DNA of 12,326 bases from CAYNMC01 sp964398365 (GTDB lineage: Bacteria > Patescibacteriota > Microgenomatia > UBA1400 > CAYNMC01), in assembly GCA_964398365.1 (NCBI GenBank), contig CAYNMC010000007.1, positions 1-12,326 on the forward strand. Direction: 5' to 3'. This document shows positions 1 through 6,768 of the stretch, piece by piece. Under the pieces are notes generated by a model. The model did no database searches. It saw only the letters and a program-made list of their open reading frames with translations, and had not been told where the DNA came from. Each line of letters starts with the position of its first letter. Within the stretch, counting starts at the first letter, position 1. The position numbers were made by a program, and so were the translations under genes.

Positions 1-2
1 CT

Positions 3-122
3 AAATTATTTAATGACAAGCTGGCAGAATATCTGCTATTCTATAATCTGGAAAGACCGCATCATTCCTTGGGACAAAAGTCACCTAGAAAATATTTAGT
101 TACCAACGGCTATTTGTCTTAA
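3..122 (+). CDS. Transposase/integrase core, C-terminal end only (5' part outside window)
   Basis: The frame is open from the window edge and ends in TAA at 120-122, giving 39 residues. It reads AEYLLFYNLERPHHSLGQKS followed by P-R-K-Y-L. The YN-x-x-RPH-x-SLG-x-x-(S/T)P-x-x-Y pattern is the classic C-terminal tail of DDE transposases/integrases with an rve core (IS3/IS481-like). The catalytic DDE residues would lie upstream and cannot be seen, so whether the element is intact is unknown. It ends 83 bp before tRNA-Trp. I could not identify a terminal inverted repeat or target duplication between 123 and 204. The family call is firm; the exact IS family is not. Confidence 0.75.
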   Translation, partial: KLFNDKLAEYLLFYNLERPHHSLGQKSPRKYLVTNGYLS

Positions 123-145
123 ATGTCCGCAAGGCATACACCAGG

Positions 146-174
146 TTGTTTTGGGTGGGAAAAAAGGTTATAAT
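146..174 (+). promoter_or_regulatory. Promoter for tRNA-Trp
   Basis: TTGTTT (146-151), a 17-nt spacer and a perfect TATAAT (169-174) form a good sigma70-type promoter. The predicted start near 181 gives a leader of about 24 nt before the mature tRNA 5' end at 205. A second TATAAT lies at 181-186 without a matching -35. Confidence 0.6.
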
Positions 175-204
175 TTTAAATATAATTCCAAAGAGTCTTT
201 TGCA

Positions 205-276
205 AGGCCTGTGATGAAATTGGTATCATGAGGGTCTCCAAAACCCTTCTTCCAGGTTCGAGTCCTGGCAGGCCTG
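205..276 (+). tRNA. trnW: tRNA-Trp (anticodon CCA)
   Basis: The full cloverleaf can be drawn. The acceptor AGGCCTG (205-211) pairs with CAGGCCT (269-275), all 7 bp. The D stem is ATGA/TCAT with an 8-nt loop containing GG. The anticodon stem is AGGGT/ACCCT with loop CTCCAAA, so the anticodon CCA is at 238-240. The T stem is CCAGG/CCTGG with loop TTCGAGT. Discriminator G276 and anticodon CCA match bacterial tRNA-Trp identity. The variable loop is only 4 nt. The 3' CCA is not encoded (the next bases are CAA), so CCA must be added after transcription. A T-rich run follows at about 279-290. Only UGG is read, consistent with UGA being a stop in this genome. Confidence 0.95.
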
Positions 277-309
277 CAATTTTTCTTTTAAATACATATT
301 TATTAAGCA

Positions 310-338
310 TTGTGAGTAGTCTTTCCTTAATTTAAGAT
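310..338 (+). promoter_or_regulatory. Leaderless-type promoter of the response regulator gene
   Basis: TTGTGA (310-315), a 17-nt spacer and TAAGAT (333-338) are followed after 7 nt by ATG at 346. The predicted transcription start coincides with this ATG, so the mRNA would lack a 5' UTR. This favours ATG 346 over GTG 340 and ATG 343, which would lie upstream of the transcript start. Confidence 0.55.
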
Positions 339-345
339 AGTGATG

Positions 346-753
346 ATGAACAAGCGGATTCTTTTTGTGGAAGACGATATGTTGGTAGGCCAAATGTATG
401 CGCGGGCTTTGGAAAACCAAGGTTATAAAGTTGATCTCCAACCTACCAGCGAAGCAGCCCAAAAAAGACTCAAAGAAGAAAAATATGATTTAATTTTGTT
501 AGATCTTCTTCTCCCCGGCCGACCGGGCCTTGAATTTCTCCGCGAACTAAAGGCTGAAGGTTCTCCTTATAAACACCTGCCTGTTTATATTCTCACCAAT
601 GTTGACGGCACCGAAAGTATTGCCAACGGCGTCGCCTTGGGTATTCAAGGTTATTTTCTTAAAATCAGCACTACCCCTCAAAAAATAATTGATACTCTCA
701 ACCAGTTTTTTAGAAACCAGGAAGAAGTTTTAAGAACAGGCCATGGTATCTAA
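346..753 (+). CDS. Stand-alone receiver-domain response regulator
   Basis: A 135-residue protein that is a single CheY-like receiver (REC) domain with no output domain. Numbered from GTG 340, the landmarks are the acidic pair E11/D12-D13 in ILFVEDDM, phospho-acceptor D55 in LILLDLLLPG, T86 in YILTN, and K108 in GYFLKIS. All key phosphorylation residues are present, so it should accept phosphate from a histidine kinase and act by protein-protein contact. No kinase is encoded in the window. ATG 346 is the best start because a TAAGAT -10 box ends 7 nt before it; GTG 340 and ATG 343 are alternatives differing by 1-2 residues. The SGNH hydrolase begins 68 nt downstream with no obvious terminator between, so the two may be co-transcribed. 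The partner and pathway cannot be told from sequence. Confidence 0.9.
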   Translation: MNKRILFVEDDMLVGQMYARALENQGYKVDLQPTSEAAQKRLKEEKYDLILLDLLLPGRPGLEFLRELKAEGSPYKHLPVYILTNVDGTESIANGVALGIQGYFLKISTTPQKIIDTLNQFFRNQEEVLRTGHGI

Positions 754-821
754 AGGCCTCACCTTTTTTTCTTTCCACTACCCTCGGTGTAATCTTAAAA
801 CCATACCTGGTGTGTAAGGTG

Positions 822-1919
822 ATGAATTATATCTGGGAAAACATTGGCGGTTTTTTTTGGTGCTGGTTGGCCATCAATTTTAGTTGCGGCCTTGGCTTTT
901 TTTTCTTATTTAAAAAGTGCCAGAAACGACGCTGGTTAAAACTTAAAATCGTCATCTTTAACGGTCTTTTGCTTATTGTCCTGCTCAATTCCCTCTTTTT
1001 TGCGGCTGAGGCTTATTTTCGTTTTATCTTTGATTATTCTGATACCATCGGTGATCTTAAAACCAATCAGCGCTGGCTTGCCCGCCATGTTGTCACCAAT
1101 CTTGATCATTTTCGTGACCGCGACTTTAAGACAACCAAGGAAAAAAACGTCAAGCGGCTTGCGGTCCTTGGTGATTCGTTTGCTTACGGCTGGGGTGTCG
1201 ATGTTAACCAGCGCTTCTCCAACCTGCTTGAAGAAAAACTCAACCAAGCTCAAAAATCCTCAGAAAACGAAACCGCGGCGGAAAGGTTTAAATACGAGGT
1301 TTATAATACCGCTGTCCCGGGTTGGGAATCTAAAGATGAACTTGAATTTTTAAAAACCCGGGCCGGTTTGTTTAAGTTTGACACCGTCATCTTAAGTTAT
1401 TTTTTAAATGATATTTATCATGACCGCGCCTTTGATTTGGATTTTATGGACAAGCGCTTCAAGCAAATCCGGGAAATTCCCCTCTTAAAACCTTTATTGG
1501 CGCGCTCCTTTTTCCTTGAATTTATCACCGTCCATTTTTTAAACTTCTTCAATGATGCTGCCAAAGACATCAGTCAGCGCGAACTCAGGCTTTACCGCGA
1601 CGAACGCAGTTGGCAAAACCATCAACAAACTCTCAAGGCAATAATTGAAGAGTGCCGCCGCCAAAACCAGCAGTTGCTGGTGATAATTTTTCCTTATTTA
1701 CATTTGGTTAACCAGCAGCCTTATCCCGCAGCCTTTGTCCATCAAAAACTCACTGAATTCTTTAACAAGGAACAAACCGAAGTTATTGATCTTTACCCTG
1801 TACTCAAGCACTACCCTGTCAACCGCCTCCGTGCCAACCCTTACGACATGCACCCCTCGGCTTTGGTTCACCAAGTGGCGGCTGAGCTACTCTACGAGAG
1901 ACTCAAAACTTTAAAATAA
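822..1919 (+). CDS. Membrane-anchored SGNH/GDSL hydrolase family protein
   Basis: A protein of about 365 residues. Two hydrophobic segments come first (about 15-34 and 47-68, numbered from GTG 810), followed by a globular SGNH domain outside the membrane. The family blocks are visible: block I LAVLGDSFAYGWG with Ser123, block II Gly171 in NTAVPGW, block III Asn200 in SYFLNDI, and block V D346-M-H348-P as the acid-histidine pair. SGNH enzymes are esterases or acyl-hydrolases; in envelope settings many act on O-acetyl groups of glycans. The neighbouring PBP makes a peptidoglycan or cell-wall glycan substrate plausible, but that is inference. The start is unsure: GTG 810, GTG 819 and ATG 822 are in frame and none has a convincing ribosome site. 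A candidate terminator lies 42 nt after the stop. Confidence 0.85.
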   Translation: MNYIWENIGGFFWCWLAINFSCGLGFFFLFKKCQKRRWLKLKIVIFNGLLLIVLLNSLFFAAEAYFRFIFDYSDTIGDLKTNQRWLARHVVTNLDHFRDRDFKTTKEKNVKRLAVLGDSFAYGWGVDVNQRFSNLLEEKLNQAQKSSENETAAERFKYEVYNTAVPGWESKDELEFLKTRAGLFKFDTVILSYFLNDIYHDRAFDLDFMDKRFKQIREIPLLKPLLARSFFLEFITVHFLNFFNDAAKDISQRELRLYRDERSWQNHQQTLKAIIEECRRQNQQLLVIIFPYLHLVNQQPYPAAFVHQKLTEFFNKEQTEVIDLYPVLKHYPVNRLRANPYDMHPSALVHQVAAELLYERLKTLK

Positions 1920-1961
1920 CTTTTTCCTCATTTTCGTATAAACTTTTTGCTCAGCATTAAA

Positions 1962-1994
1962 ACTCGCTCTTGACAAGAGATAGCGAGTGTTTTT
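1962..1994 (+). terminator. Rho-independent terminator-like hairpin after the SGNH gene
   Basis: ACTCGCT (1962-1968) and AGCGAGT (1982-1988) form a perfect 7-bp stem, followed by GTTTTTA. Within the 13-nt loop, CTTG/CAAG can extend the structure. It lies 42 nt past the stop codon of the SGNH hydrolase, as expected for a terminator. The same bases contain the -35 box of the next gene. Confidence 0.55.
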
Positions 1995-1999
1995 ATATA
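1970..1999 (+). promoter_or_regulatory. Promoter of the class A PBP gene
   Basis: A perfect TTGACA (1970-1975), an 18-nt spacer and TATATA (1994-1999) are seen, with an overlapping TATAAA at 1996-2001. The start would be near 2006, giving a leader of about 36 nt before ATG 2042. The -35 box sits exactly in the loop of the terminator hairpin, so the two elements overlap. Confidence 0.6.
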
Positions 2000-2041
2000 A
2001 AATTAGGGCTTTCTGGATAAAAAGCAAACTTAACTTGCCCA

Positions 2042-4642
2042 ATGAAAAAAACCAAAATAAAAAAGAACCTCAAAAAAAAGAGCGTTAAAAAAATTATTAA
2101 AAAGAACAAGGCAAGAAAAAAACTGCCTTTATTTTTTCTCCCTTTTTATTGGGTTGGCTTTTTAACACTCAGGCTGCTTATCCTTTACAAAAACTCTTTA
2201 GTTAAAAGTGTCACCGCCATTTTTAAAGTCTGCCATTTTACCGGCAGGCTTTCTTTTGAAACTGCTCTTCTGGTGGTTAAAATCTTGCTTTTTTTCTGTC
2301 GAAAAATCGGCCATTTAATCCTCTTTTTGGTGGTCATAACCGTTCGCCTGCCGGCTCTCCCCTTTCTCTTGCTTTGGGAAAGCTGGCTGATGCTCACCAA
2401 TCCGGAAATCAAAAAACAAAAACAGCTTTGGTGGCAAAGCCGCTGGCAAGTCTTTGTTGACTCTTTCTCTTCCTTTAAAAGAGGTTTTGAATTAAGTCCG
2501 GACCCGGGTATCCGTTTTTGCTATGCTCTGGTTCGCAGTCCTCAAAGATTTTTACTCACGGCGTTGTTAATTTTTGGCAGCGCCAGCGGTCTTTATTTTT
2601 GGGTCTTAAAAGATCTGCCTTCGCCCTACAAACTCAAACAACCGCCGGCCTTAAGCACACGCATTTACGCCCGCGACTGCCAGACCCTACTTTATAAAAT
2701 TTATCGTAACGAAAACCGCACCCTCATCAAGCTTGACCAAATTCCTCAGGTGGTTCGTCAGGCCACTTTAGCGATTGAGGATAAGGAATTCTATCGCCAT
2801 CACGGTTTTTCTTTAACTGGGATTCTGCGCGCCTTTAAAAACAATCTGGAAAACCGGCGCATTCAGGGCGGCTCCACCATCACCCAACAGCTGATTAAAA
2901 ATGCGGTGTTATCCTCAGAAAGAACTTACACGCGCAAATTTAAAGAACTCCTGCTTTCTCTTCAGGCAGAGATGATTTTCACCAAAGATCAGATTCTACA
3001 AATGTACCTCAATGAGGTTGCCTACGGCGGTCCGGCTTATGGCATTGAAGAAGCCGCAGAGATGTATTTTGGTAAAAGCGTCAAGGATCTGGACTTGGCG
3101 GAAGCGGCTTTCCTTGCTGGTCTGCCGGCAGCGCCCAGTAAATTTTCGCCTTATCTGGCTGGCATAACCGCTGCCAAAGCTAGACAGAAAGAGGTCCTTG
3201 AACAAATGGTTAAGGCTGGTTTTATCACTGCCAAAGATGCCAAATATGCTTATCTTAAAGAACTCAAAATCCTCCCGCCAAACAATCCCATTAAGGCCCC
3301 TCACTTTGTGATGTTTGTCAAAGACGAACTGATCAAACTTTATGGTGAAGAAAAAGTTAACAGCGGCGGTTTAACCGTTTGTACGACTTTGGACCCCGAA
3401 GTGCAGGCGCTGGCGGAAGAAGTGGTGTCTCAAGAGATTGGCAAGATCCGCCAACAATACCATGTTAACAACGGCGCTGCCTTGGTTACCAACCCTGCTA
3501 CCGGCGAAATTTTAGCCATGGTGGGCTCGGCCGATTTTTGGGATGAAAAAAACGACGGGAATGTCAATTTAACCGTCAGTCCCCGCCAACCTGGCTCGGC
3601 GATCAAACTCATCAACTACGCCTATGCGCTGGCTCACGGCTTCTCGCCCAGTACCATTCTTCAAGACACTCCGGTTTCCTACCGCAATGCTTGGGAAACC
3701 TACACGCCGCGCAATTATGACGGCAAGTTTCGCGGACCAGTAAGTCTGCGGTCGGCACTGGCGATGAGCCTCAATGTACCGGCGGTCAAAACCTTAGCCA
3801 GCTACGGCGTTGAGAAGATGATCAATCAAGCCAAAGCCATGGGCATCACCACCTGGAATAAAACCGGCTACGGTTTGTCTTTAACTTTAGGCGCCGCCGA
3901 GGTTAAAATGACAGACATGGCGGTGGCCTACGGCACCATTGCCAACATGGGTAAACGTGTCAACCTTAAACCCTTTAGGAAAATTTTCGATGCCGAAGGT
4001 CGGGTGTTGGCAGATATTGAAGCCAAGGATCCCAATTTGCGTTTAGTGCGGACTGCCGAAGCGGCTGAAGCTGAAAATCAGCAAGTAGTGCCCGCCCCGG
4101 TAGCCTACCAACTCATCGATATTTTATCTGATAATGAGGCGCGGACACCTGCTTTTGGTCCCAATTCCGATCTTTATATCAAAAAGGCAAAAGTGGCCGT
4201 AAAAACTGGCACCAGTAATGACTTAAGAGACAACTGGACTATTGGTTTTACGCCCAACCTCCTCGTCGCCAGCTGGGTGGGTAATAACAACAATCAACCT
4301 ATGGCCGGGATTGCCTCGGGTATCACCGGCGCCTCGCCCATTTGGCACAAGATCATCGATCCTCTTTTGGATAAATTTGGTGCAGCCGAATTTGCCACGC
4401 CGTCGGGTCTCCTCAGGCTAAAGATCTGCGCGACAACGGGGACACTCACCTGTCCCGGTTGTCCGCGGGAAAAATATGAATATTTTCTGCCAGGAACAGA
4501 ACCTAAAAAAGCCTGCAGTCTGCCTAAGCCAGAAGAATGTCAAACCCGCAAGGCACAAATGGAAGCCGCCGGCCGGCCGGCAGAAGAAATTGTTGCCGCC
4601 CTCGCTAACTGCCCTCTGGCCACCCCCTTCCCTCAGCCTTAA
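2042..4642 (+). CDS. Class A penicillin-binding protein (glycosyltransferase/transpeptidase)
   Basis: An 866-residue bifunctional peptidoglycan synthase that polymerises lipid II and cross-links the strands at the outer face of the membrane. The N-terminus is very lysine-rich (residues 1-27) and is followed by several hydrophobic stretches (about 28-118). The usual single membrane anchor is at about 169-190. The GT51 domain shows catalytic E246 in AIEDKEFYRHHGF and GGSTITQQ at 276-283. The transpeptidase has S519-A-I-K522 (nucleophile and general base), S576-L-N578 and K721-T-G723, so all three active-site motifs are intact. The C-terminal tail (about 790-866) is cysteine-rich (C796, C804, C807, C825, C833, C857). 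ATG 2042 follows a TTGACA promoter; no Shine-Dalgarno is seen. The domain assignment is very secure; the extra N-terminal hydrophobic region is unlike model class A PBPs. Confidence 0.96.
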   Translation: MKKTKIKKNLKKKSVKKIIKKNKARKKLPLFFLPFYWVGFLTLRLLILYKNSLVKSVTAIFKVCHFTGRLSFETALLVVKILLFFCRKIGHLILFLVVITVRLPALPFLLLWESWLMLTNPEIKKQKQLWWQSRWQVFVDSFSSFKRGFELSPDPGIRFCYALVRSPQRFLLTALLIFGSASGLYFWVLKDLPSPYKLKQPPALSTRIYARDCQTLLYKIYRNENRTLIKLDQIPQVVRQATLAIEDKEFYRHHGFSLTGILRAFKNNLENRRIQGGSTITQQLIKNAVLSSERTYTRKFKELLLSLQAEMIFTKDQILQMYLNEVAYGGPAYGIEEAAEMYFGKSVKDLDLAEAAFLAGLPAAPSKFSPYLAGITAAKARQKEVLEQMVKAGFITAKDAKYAYLKELKILPPNNPIKAPHFVMFVKDELIKLYGEEKVNSGGLTVCTTLDPEVQALAEEVVSQEIGKIRQQYHVNNGAALVTNPATGEILAMVGSADFWDEKNDGNVNLTVSPRQPGSAIKLINYAYALAHGFSPSTILQDTPVSYRNAWETYTPRNYDGKFRGPVSLRSALAMSLNVPAVKTLASYGVEKMINQAKAMGITTWNKTGYGLSLTLGAAEVKMTDMAVAYGTIANMGKRVNLKPFRKIFDAEGRVLADIEAKDPNLRLVRTAEAAEAENQQVVPAPVAYQLIDILSDNEARTPAFGPNSDLYIKKAKVAVKTGTSNDLRDNWTIGFTPNLLVASWVGNNNNQPMAGIASGITGASPIWHKIIDPLLDKFGAAEFATPSGLLRLKICATTGTLTCPGCPREKYEYFLPGTEPKKACSLPKPEECQTRKAQMEAAGRPAEEIVAALANCPLATPFPQP

Positions 4643-4649
4643 TTTGGTG

Positions 4650-4655
4650 TATAAT
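4650..4655 (+). promoter_or_regulatory. -10 box (TATAAT) just upstream of the frameshifted gene
   Basis: A perfect TATAAT preceded directly by TG, 8 nt before ATG 4664 and only a few bases after the PBP stop. There is no convincing -35. The spacing fits a leaderless start at 4664 and supports that ATG as the original start of the broken gene. Confidence 0.5.
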
Positions 4656-4663
4656 AACCTCCC

Positions 4664-5394
4664 ATGGCTAATTTATTTAAGGAATCACCTTTAGAACCCA
4701 AACCTCAAGTCAATAAAGTTATTGTTCATATGATAGCCCTGTCCCAAACAACCATTTAATTTTAAATCCTGATGGCCAATTTTTTTGGCTCTTACCTCCT
4801 CCTGAAAACTTCAGCGCCGAATATAGTTTTGAAGAAGAAGAAGTAATTTTGTCTGCCAATCCAAAGTTGGCTTTAACCCCTCCTTTAACCCGTGAGTCTC
4901 AAGCGCCACCGGTTTTGGTAGTCGGCCCTACGCTCACTGGTAGTTATCAAGATTTAACCAAATTAAGTTCTGAAAAGCTAATGCCGCTGCCGGATTTTCT
5001 TAAAAATTTAAAAGAAACTCTTGGTCCCTTTGCTTGGATAGATAAAGAAAAACTGGCTTTTTATCTTCCTTTGCAAAAAGCAAATCAACCTGTTTTTTAT
5101 TATTTTAATAATCAATTTAATAATCAATTTGAAATTTCAAAGCCGTGGCATAACCACCTTAACATTGAAGTAATTAATTCTTTTTTTCAACGCTTTCACT
5201 GTTTTCTTTGTGGAAGTATACCAACCTGGGAAGGAAAAATTCAGGTAAAGGCAGGCATTAGCTTTCCGGCCGACTTAAACCAAATTCTCAAACTGGTTGA
5301 AAATTTTCGAAGACAACCTTTCTCACCCGAAAATGATTATTTTTCTGAAAAAATCCAAGACTTAGTCCACGTTTACCTTCTTTTTGAACTATAG
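4664..5394 (+). pseudogene. Unknown protein gene interrupted by one frameshift
   Basis: ATG 4664 opens a frame (MANLFKESPLEPKPQVNKVI...) that stops at TAA 4757-4759. The coding signal continues in the frame one base back, open from 4717 and reading YDSPVPNNHLILNPDGQFFW, through to TAG 5392-5394. Joining them near 4730-4733 (after V-H) gives one protein of about 243 residues. A single missing base or a -1 shift explains the break. I see no slippery heptamer, so loss of one base (true mutation or assembly error) is more likely than programmed frameshifting. An alternative is a shorter product from TTG 4849. The protein is soluble-looking, with an acidic patch EEEE and a 12-bp tandem repeat (5107-5118 and 5119-5130) encoding NNQFNNQF. 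I do not recognise a family. It sits between the PBP and a glycosyltransferase. Confidence 0.65.
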
Positions 5395-5437
5395 CTTTTA
5401 AAAATCAAAAAGACAAAATTATTTCCTAGGATTTTTA

Positions 5438-5446
5438 TGGTAAGAT
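5438..5446 (+). promoter_or_regulatory. Extended -10 promoter of the GT2 gene (leaderless)
   Basis: TGG-TAAGAT forms an extended -10 (hexamer 5441-5446), with no good -35. ATG 5454 starts exactly 7 nt after the hexamer, so transcription should begin at the start codon. Confidence 0.55.
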
Positions 5447-5453
5447 TTTTAGT

Positions 5454-6248
5454 ATGATTAAAAAGCGGTTACTTTCGGTGATCATCCCGGTTTATAACGA
5501 AGAAAAAACCATCGGCAATCTCCTCGATAGTCTCTTGGGTTTTCAGTGTGTCGATGAGGTCATCGCCGTTGATGATGGTTCAAAAGACGCCACCTACCAC
5601 CAACTCCAACTCTTTAAAGACAAAATCAAACTTATTCATTTACCAAGAAACATGGGCAAAGGCTACGCCCTTTATCGTGGCCTGCTGGCTGCCAAAGGTG
5701 AAATCATCATTTTCTGCGACAGCGATCTGGTGGGTCTAAAAGAAACGGATATCAAAAAGCTCGTCGAACCTCTTTTGGCCGGCAAAGCTAAAATGATCTT
5801 GGGTCAACCGGGAGGAAAACGATTTTTGGGCGTTTATTTTGAATCGCTTACCGGCGAGCGGGCCTTCTTTAAAACTGATTTACTGCCGATCGCAAAAAAT
5901 TTTAAAGGCGCGGGCTTAGGTGTGGAAACTTATCTTAACTCGGTGTTTAAAAAATGGCTCAGTGTGCCTTTAAGCTGCCGCCATCTGGAAAAATTTGAAA
6001 AAGTTGACTCAAAAACGGCACTGACCGCTTATTTAAAGGAGGGTCTGGAGATTGTCCGGCAAAGGGCAAAAATTGAAGGTTTTTGGAGTAATGAAATCGA
6101 GCGGGAACTCAGCAGTCTTCGCCGCGTCAAAACTTGGACGGAACTGGCTAAAAAAATCAAGGGTCTGCCCAGTGGCAAACTAAAACAGTTTTTTAAAAAA
6201 TATGTCCTGGCTTACACCCGAAAAATCAAAAATTTCCTCACCGAATAA
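5454..6248 (+). CDS. Family 2 glycosyltransferase
   Basis: A 264-residue inverting GT-A glycosyltransferase. The N-terminal sequence LLSVIIPVYNEEKTIGNLL is the family 2 opening; V39-D-D-G-S is the nucleotide-binding acidic site (D40/D41), and D89-S-D91 in IIIFCDSDL is the metal-binding DxD motif. Further on, LTGERAFFK (about 132-140) and GLGVETYLN (about 154-162) resemble acceptor-side elements of dolichol-phosphate-mannose synthase-like or GpgS-like GT2 enzymes. There is no transmembrane segment, so it should be cytosolic or peripheral. The sugar donor and acceptor cannot be read from sequence; a polyprenyl-phosphate or cell-surface glycan role is the likely one given the envelope neighbours. 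The start is fixed by the extended -10 box 7 nt upstream. A hairpin terminator follows 22 nt after the stop. Confidence 0.92.
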   Translation: MIKKRLLSVIIPVYNEEKTIGNLLDSLLGFQCVDEVIAVDDGSKDATYHQLQLFKDKIKLIHLPRNMGKGYALYRGLLAAKGEIIIFCDSDLVGLKETDIKKLVEPLLAGKAKMILGQPGGKRFLGVYFESLTGERAFFKTDLLPIAKNFKGAGLGVETYLNSVFKKWLSVPLSCRHLEKFEKVDSKTALTAYLKEGLEIVRQRAKIEGFWSNEIERELSSLRRVKTWTELAKKIKGLPSGKLKQFFKKYVLAYTRKIKNFLTE

Positions 6249-6270
6249 ACAAACAAAAAGTTACATATAT

Positions 6271-6290
6271 TTCCGCACGTGCGGAATTTT
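6271..6290 (+). terminator. Palindromic hairpin terminator after the GT2 gene
   Basis: TTCCGCACGTGCGGAA (6271-6286) is a perfect 16-bp palindrome able to fold as a 6-bp GC-rich stem with an ACGT loop, followed by TTTTATTG. Its position 22 nt after the GT2 stop fits an intrinsic terminator. It also contains the first of three GCACGTGC boxes, so it may serve as a protein-binding site. Confidence 0.5.
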
Positions 6291-6300
6291 ATTGTATAAT
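6275..6300 (+). promoter_or_regulatory. GCACGTGC box plus -10 (array copy 1)
   Basis: GCACGTGC (6275-6282), a 12-nt gap and a perfect TATAAT (6295-6300) preceded by TG. The palindrome would cover the region between -35 and -10, the usual place for a repressor operator. No recognisable -35 exists. Transcription would start near 6307 and enter a non-coding region. Confidence 0.45.
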
Positions 6301-6473
6301 CAGGAAGGCCATCGCTTAATTCAAAACCGCTGAAATACCTTCAATAACTTTTCCGCAATTTCTCGTAGGTTTAAGGCTGAATTTAAATATTAGCCTTAAC
6401 ACCTTTGGTATAAAACAAGACTTTAAGAAGCAATGGCAATGCCTTTCATCGCACTACCATTGGTGTTCAAGGA
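6301..6473 (+). ncRNA. Possible structured non-coding RNA
   Basis: No open reading frame of note exists here. Starting from the TATAAT at 6295-6300, a transcript from about 6307 could close a long-range stem, GCCAT-c-GCTT (6308-6317) with AAGC-a-ATGGC (6428-6437). It would enclose a perfect 8-bp hairpin TTAAGGCT/AGCCTTAA (6371-6378/6392-6399). A competing pairing joins CTTAACACCTTTGGTA (6395-6410) with TACCATTGGTGTT (6455-6467), with mismatches. I looked for SRP, tmRNA and RNase P signatures and found none. The structure could be chance in AT-rich DNA, so the call is tentative. Confidence 0.22.
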
Positions 6474-6720
6474 AATTAATACAATAAACGACAGCACGTG
6501 CAATTGATTTATGTAATAATAAAGAGAAAGGATCTTAGGAATAGCCCGAAAAACAGTTAATTCTAGGTAAAAAATTAGAAAGAGAGCGATTTTTTTAAAA
6601 TGAAAGTCTTTCTACTCTTTTTTCTTTCCCTAGACCCAAAAACTAAGAAAAAATTTGCCTTTCTCTTTATAACACCTTATCTTAACACCTTGGAGGTGAT
6701 GTGATCTTAACACCTTTGGT
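6395..6720 (+). repeat. CTTAACACCTTTGGT short repeats
   Basis: CTTAACACCTTTGGT occurs exactly at 6395-6409 and 6706-6720. A shortened form, CTTAACACCTTGG, is at 6681-6693 and a further AACACCTT is at 6671-6678. The two full copies each precede a 47-bp direct repeat by roughly 50-65 bp. Together they look like two diverged copies of one 110-126 bp unit (6395-6520 and 6706-6815) with conserved ends and a variable middle. Confidence 0.6.
6474..6520 (+). repeat. 47-bp direct repeat, copy 1 (with GCACGTGC box)
   Basis: Identical over 47 bp to 6769-6815. It contains GCACGTGC (6494-6501) at the centre of an imperfect inverted repeat, then after 12 nt TAATAA (6514-6519), preceded by TG. It may be a promoter/operator cassette whose transcript would start near 6527. 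Confidence 0.85.
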
Positions 6721-6768
6721 TTTAAAGAGGAGTTTTAAAAGACAGGTGGCCCTTTTGCTAAAGAAATT
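6521..6768. other. Non-coding spacer between the two 47-bp repeats
   Basis: This stretch has no convincing gene. It holds purine- and pyrimidine-rich tracts that could pair with each other: CTAGG and GAAAGAGAG on the left (about 6553-6588) with CTCTTTTTTC and CCCTAG on the right (about 6614-6635). It also has a small hairpin, CACCT-TGG-AGGTG (6686-6698). A 34-codon frame at 6600-6704 has no promoter or ribosome-site support. Confidence 0.4.

Noticed and set aside
340..345. GTG 340 or ATG 343 as response regulator start
   Set aside because: Both lie upstream of the predicted transcription start; ATG 346 has the 7-nt spacing from TAAGAT.
936..1353. Overlapping ORFs within the SGNH hydrolase gene on both strands
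   Set aside because: The SGNH frame has all family motifs; the others have no recognisable features.
4717..4757. Programmed -1 ribosomal frameshifting in the broken gene
   Set aside because: No X-XXY-YYZ slippery heptamer and no stable downstream hairpin in the overlap; loss of one base is simpler.
6600..6704. 34-codon ORF (MKVFLLFFLSLDPKTKKKF...)
   Set aside because: It has no promoter at the usual 7-nt spacing, no Shine-Dalgarno, and is composed of low-complexity AT-rich codons within the repeat region.
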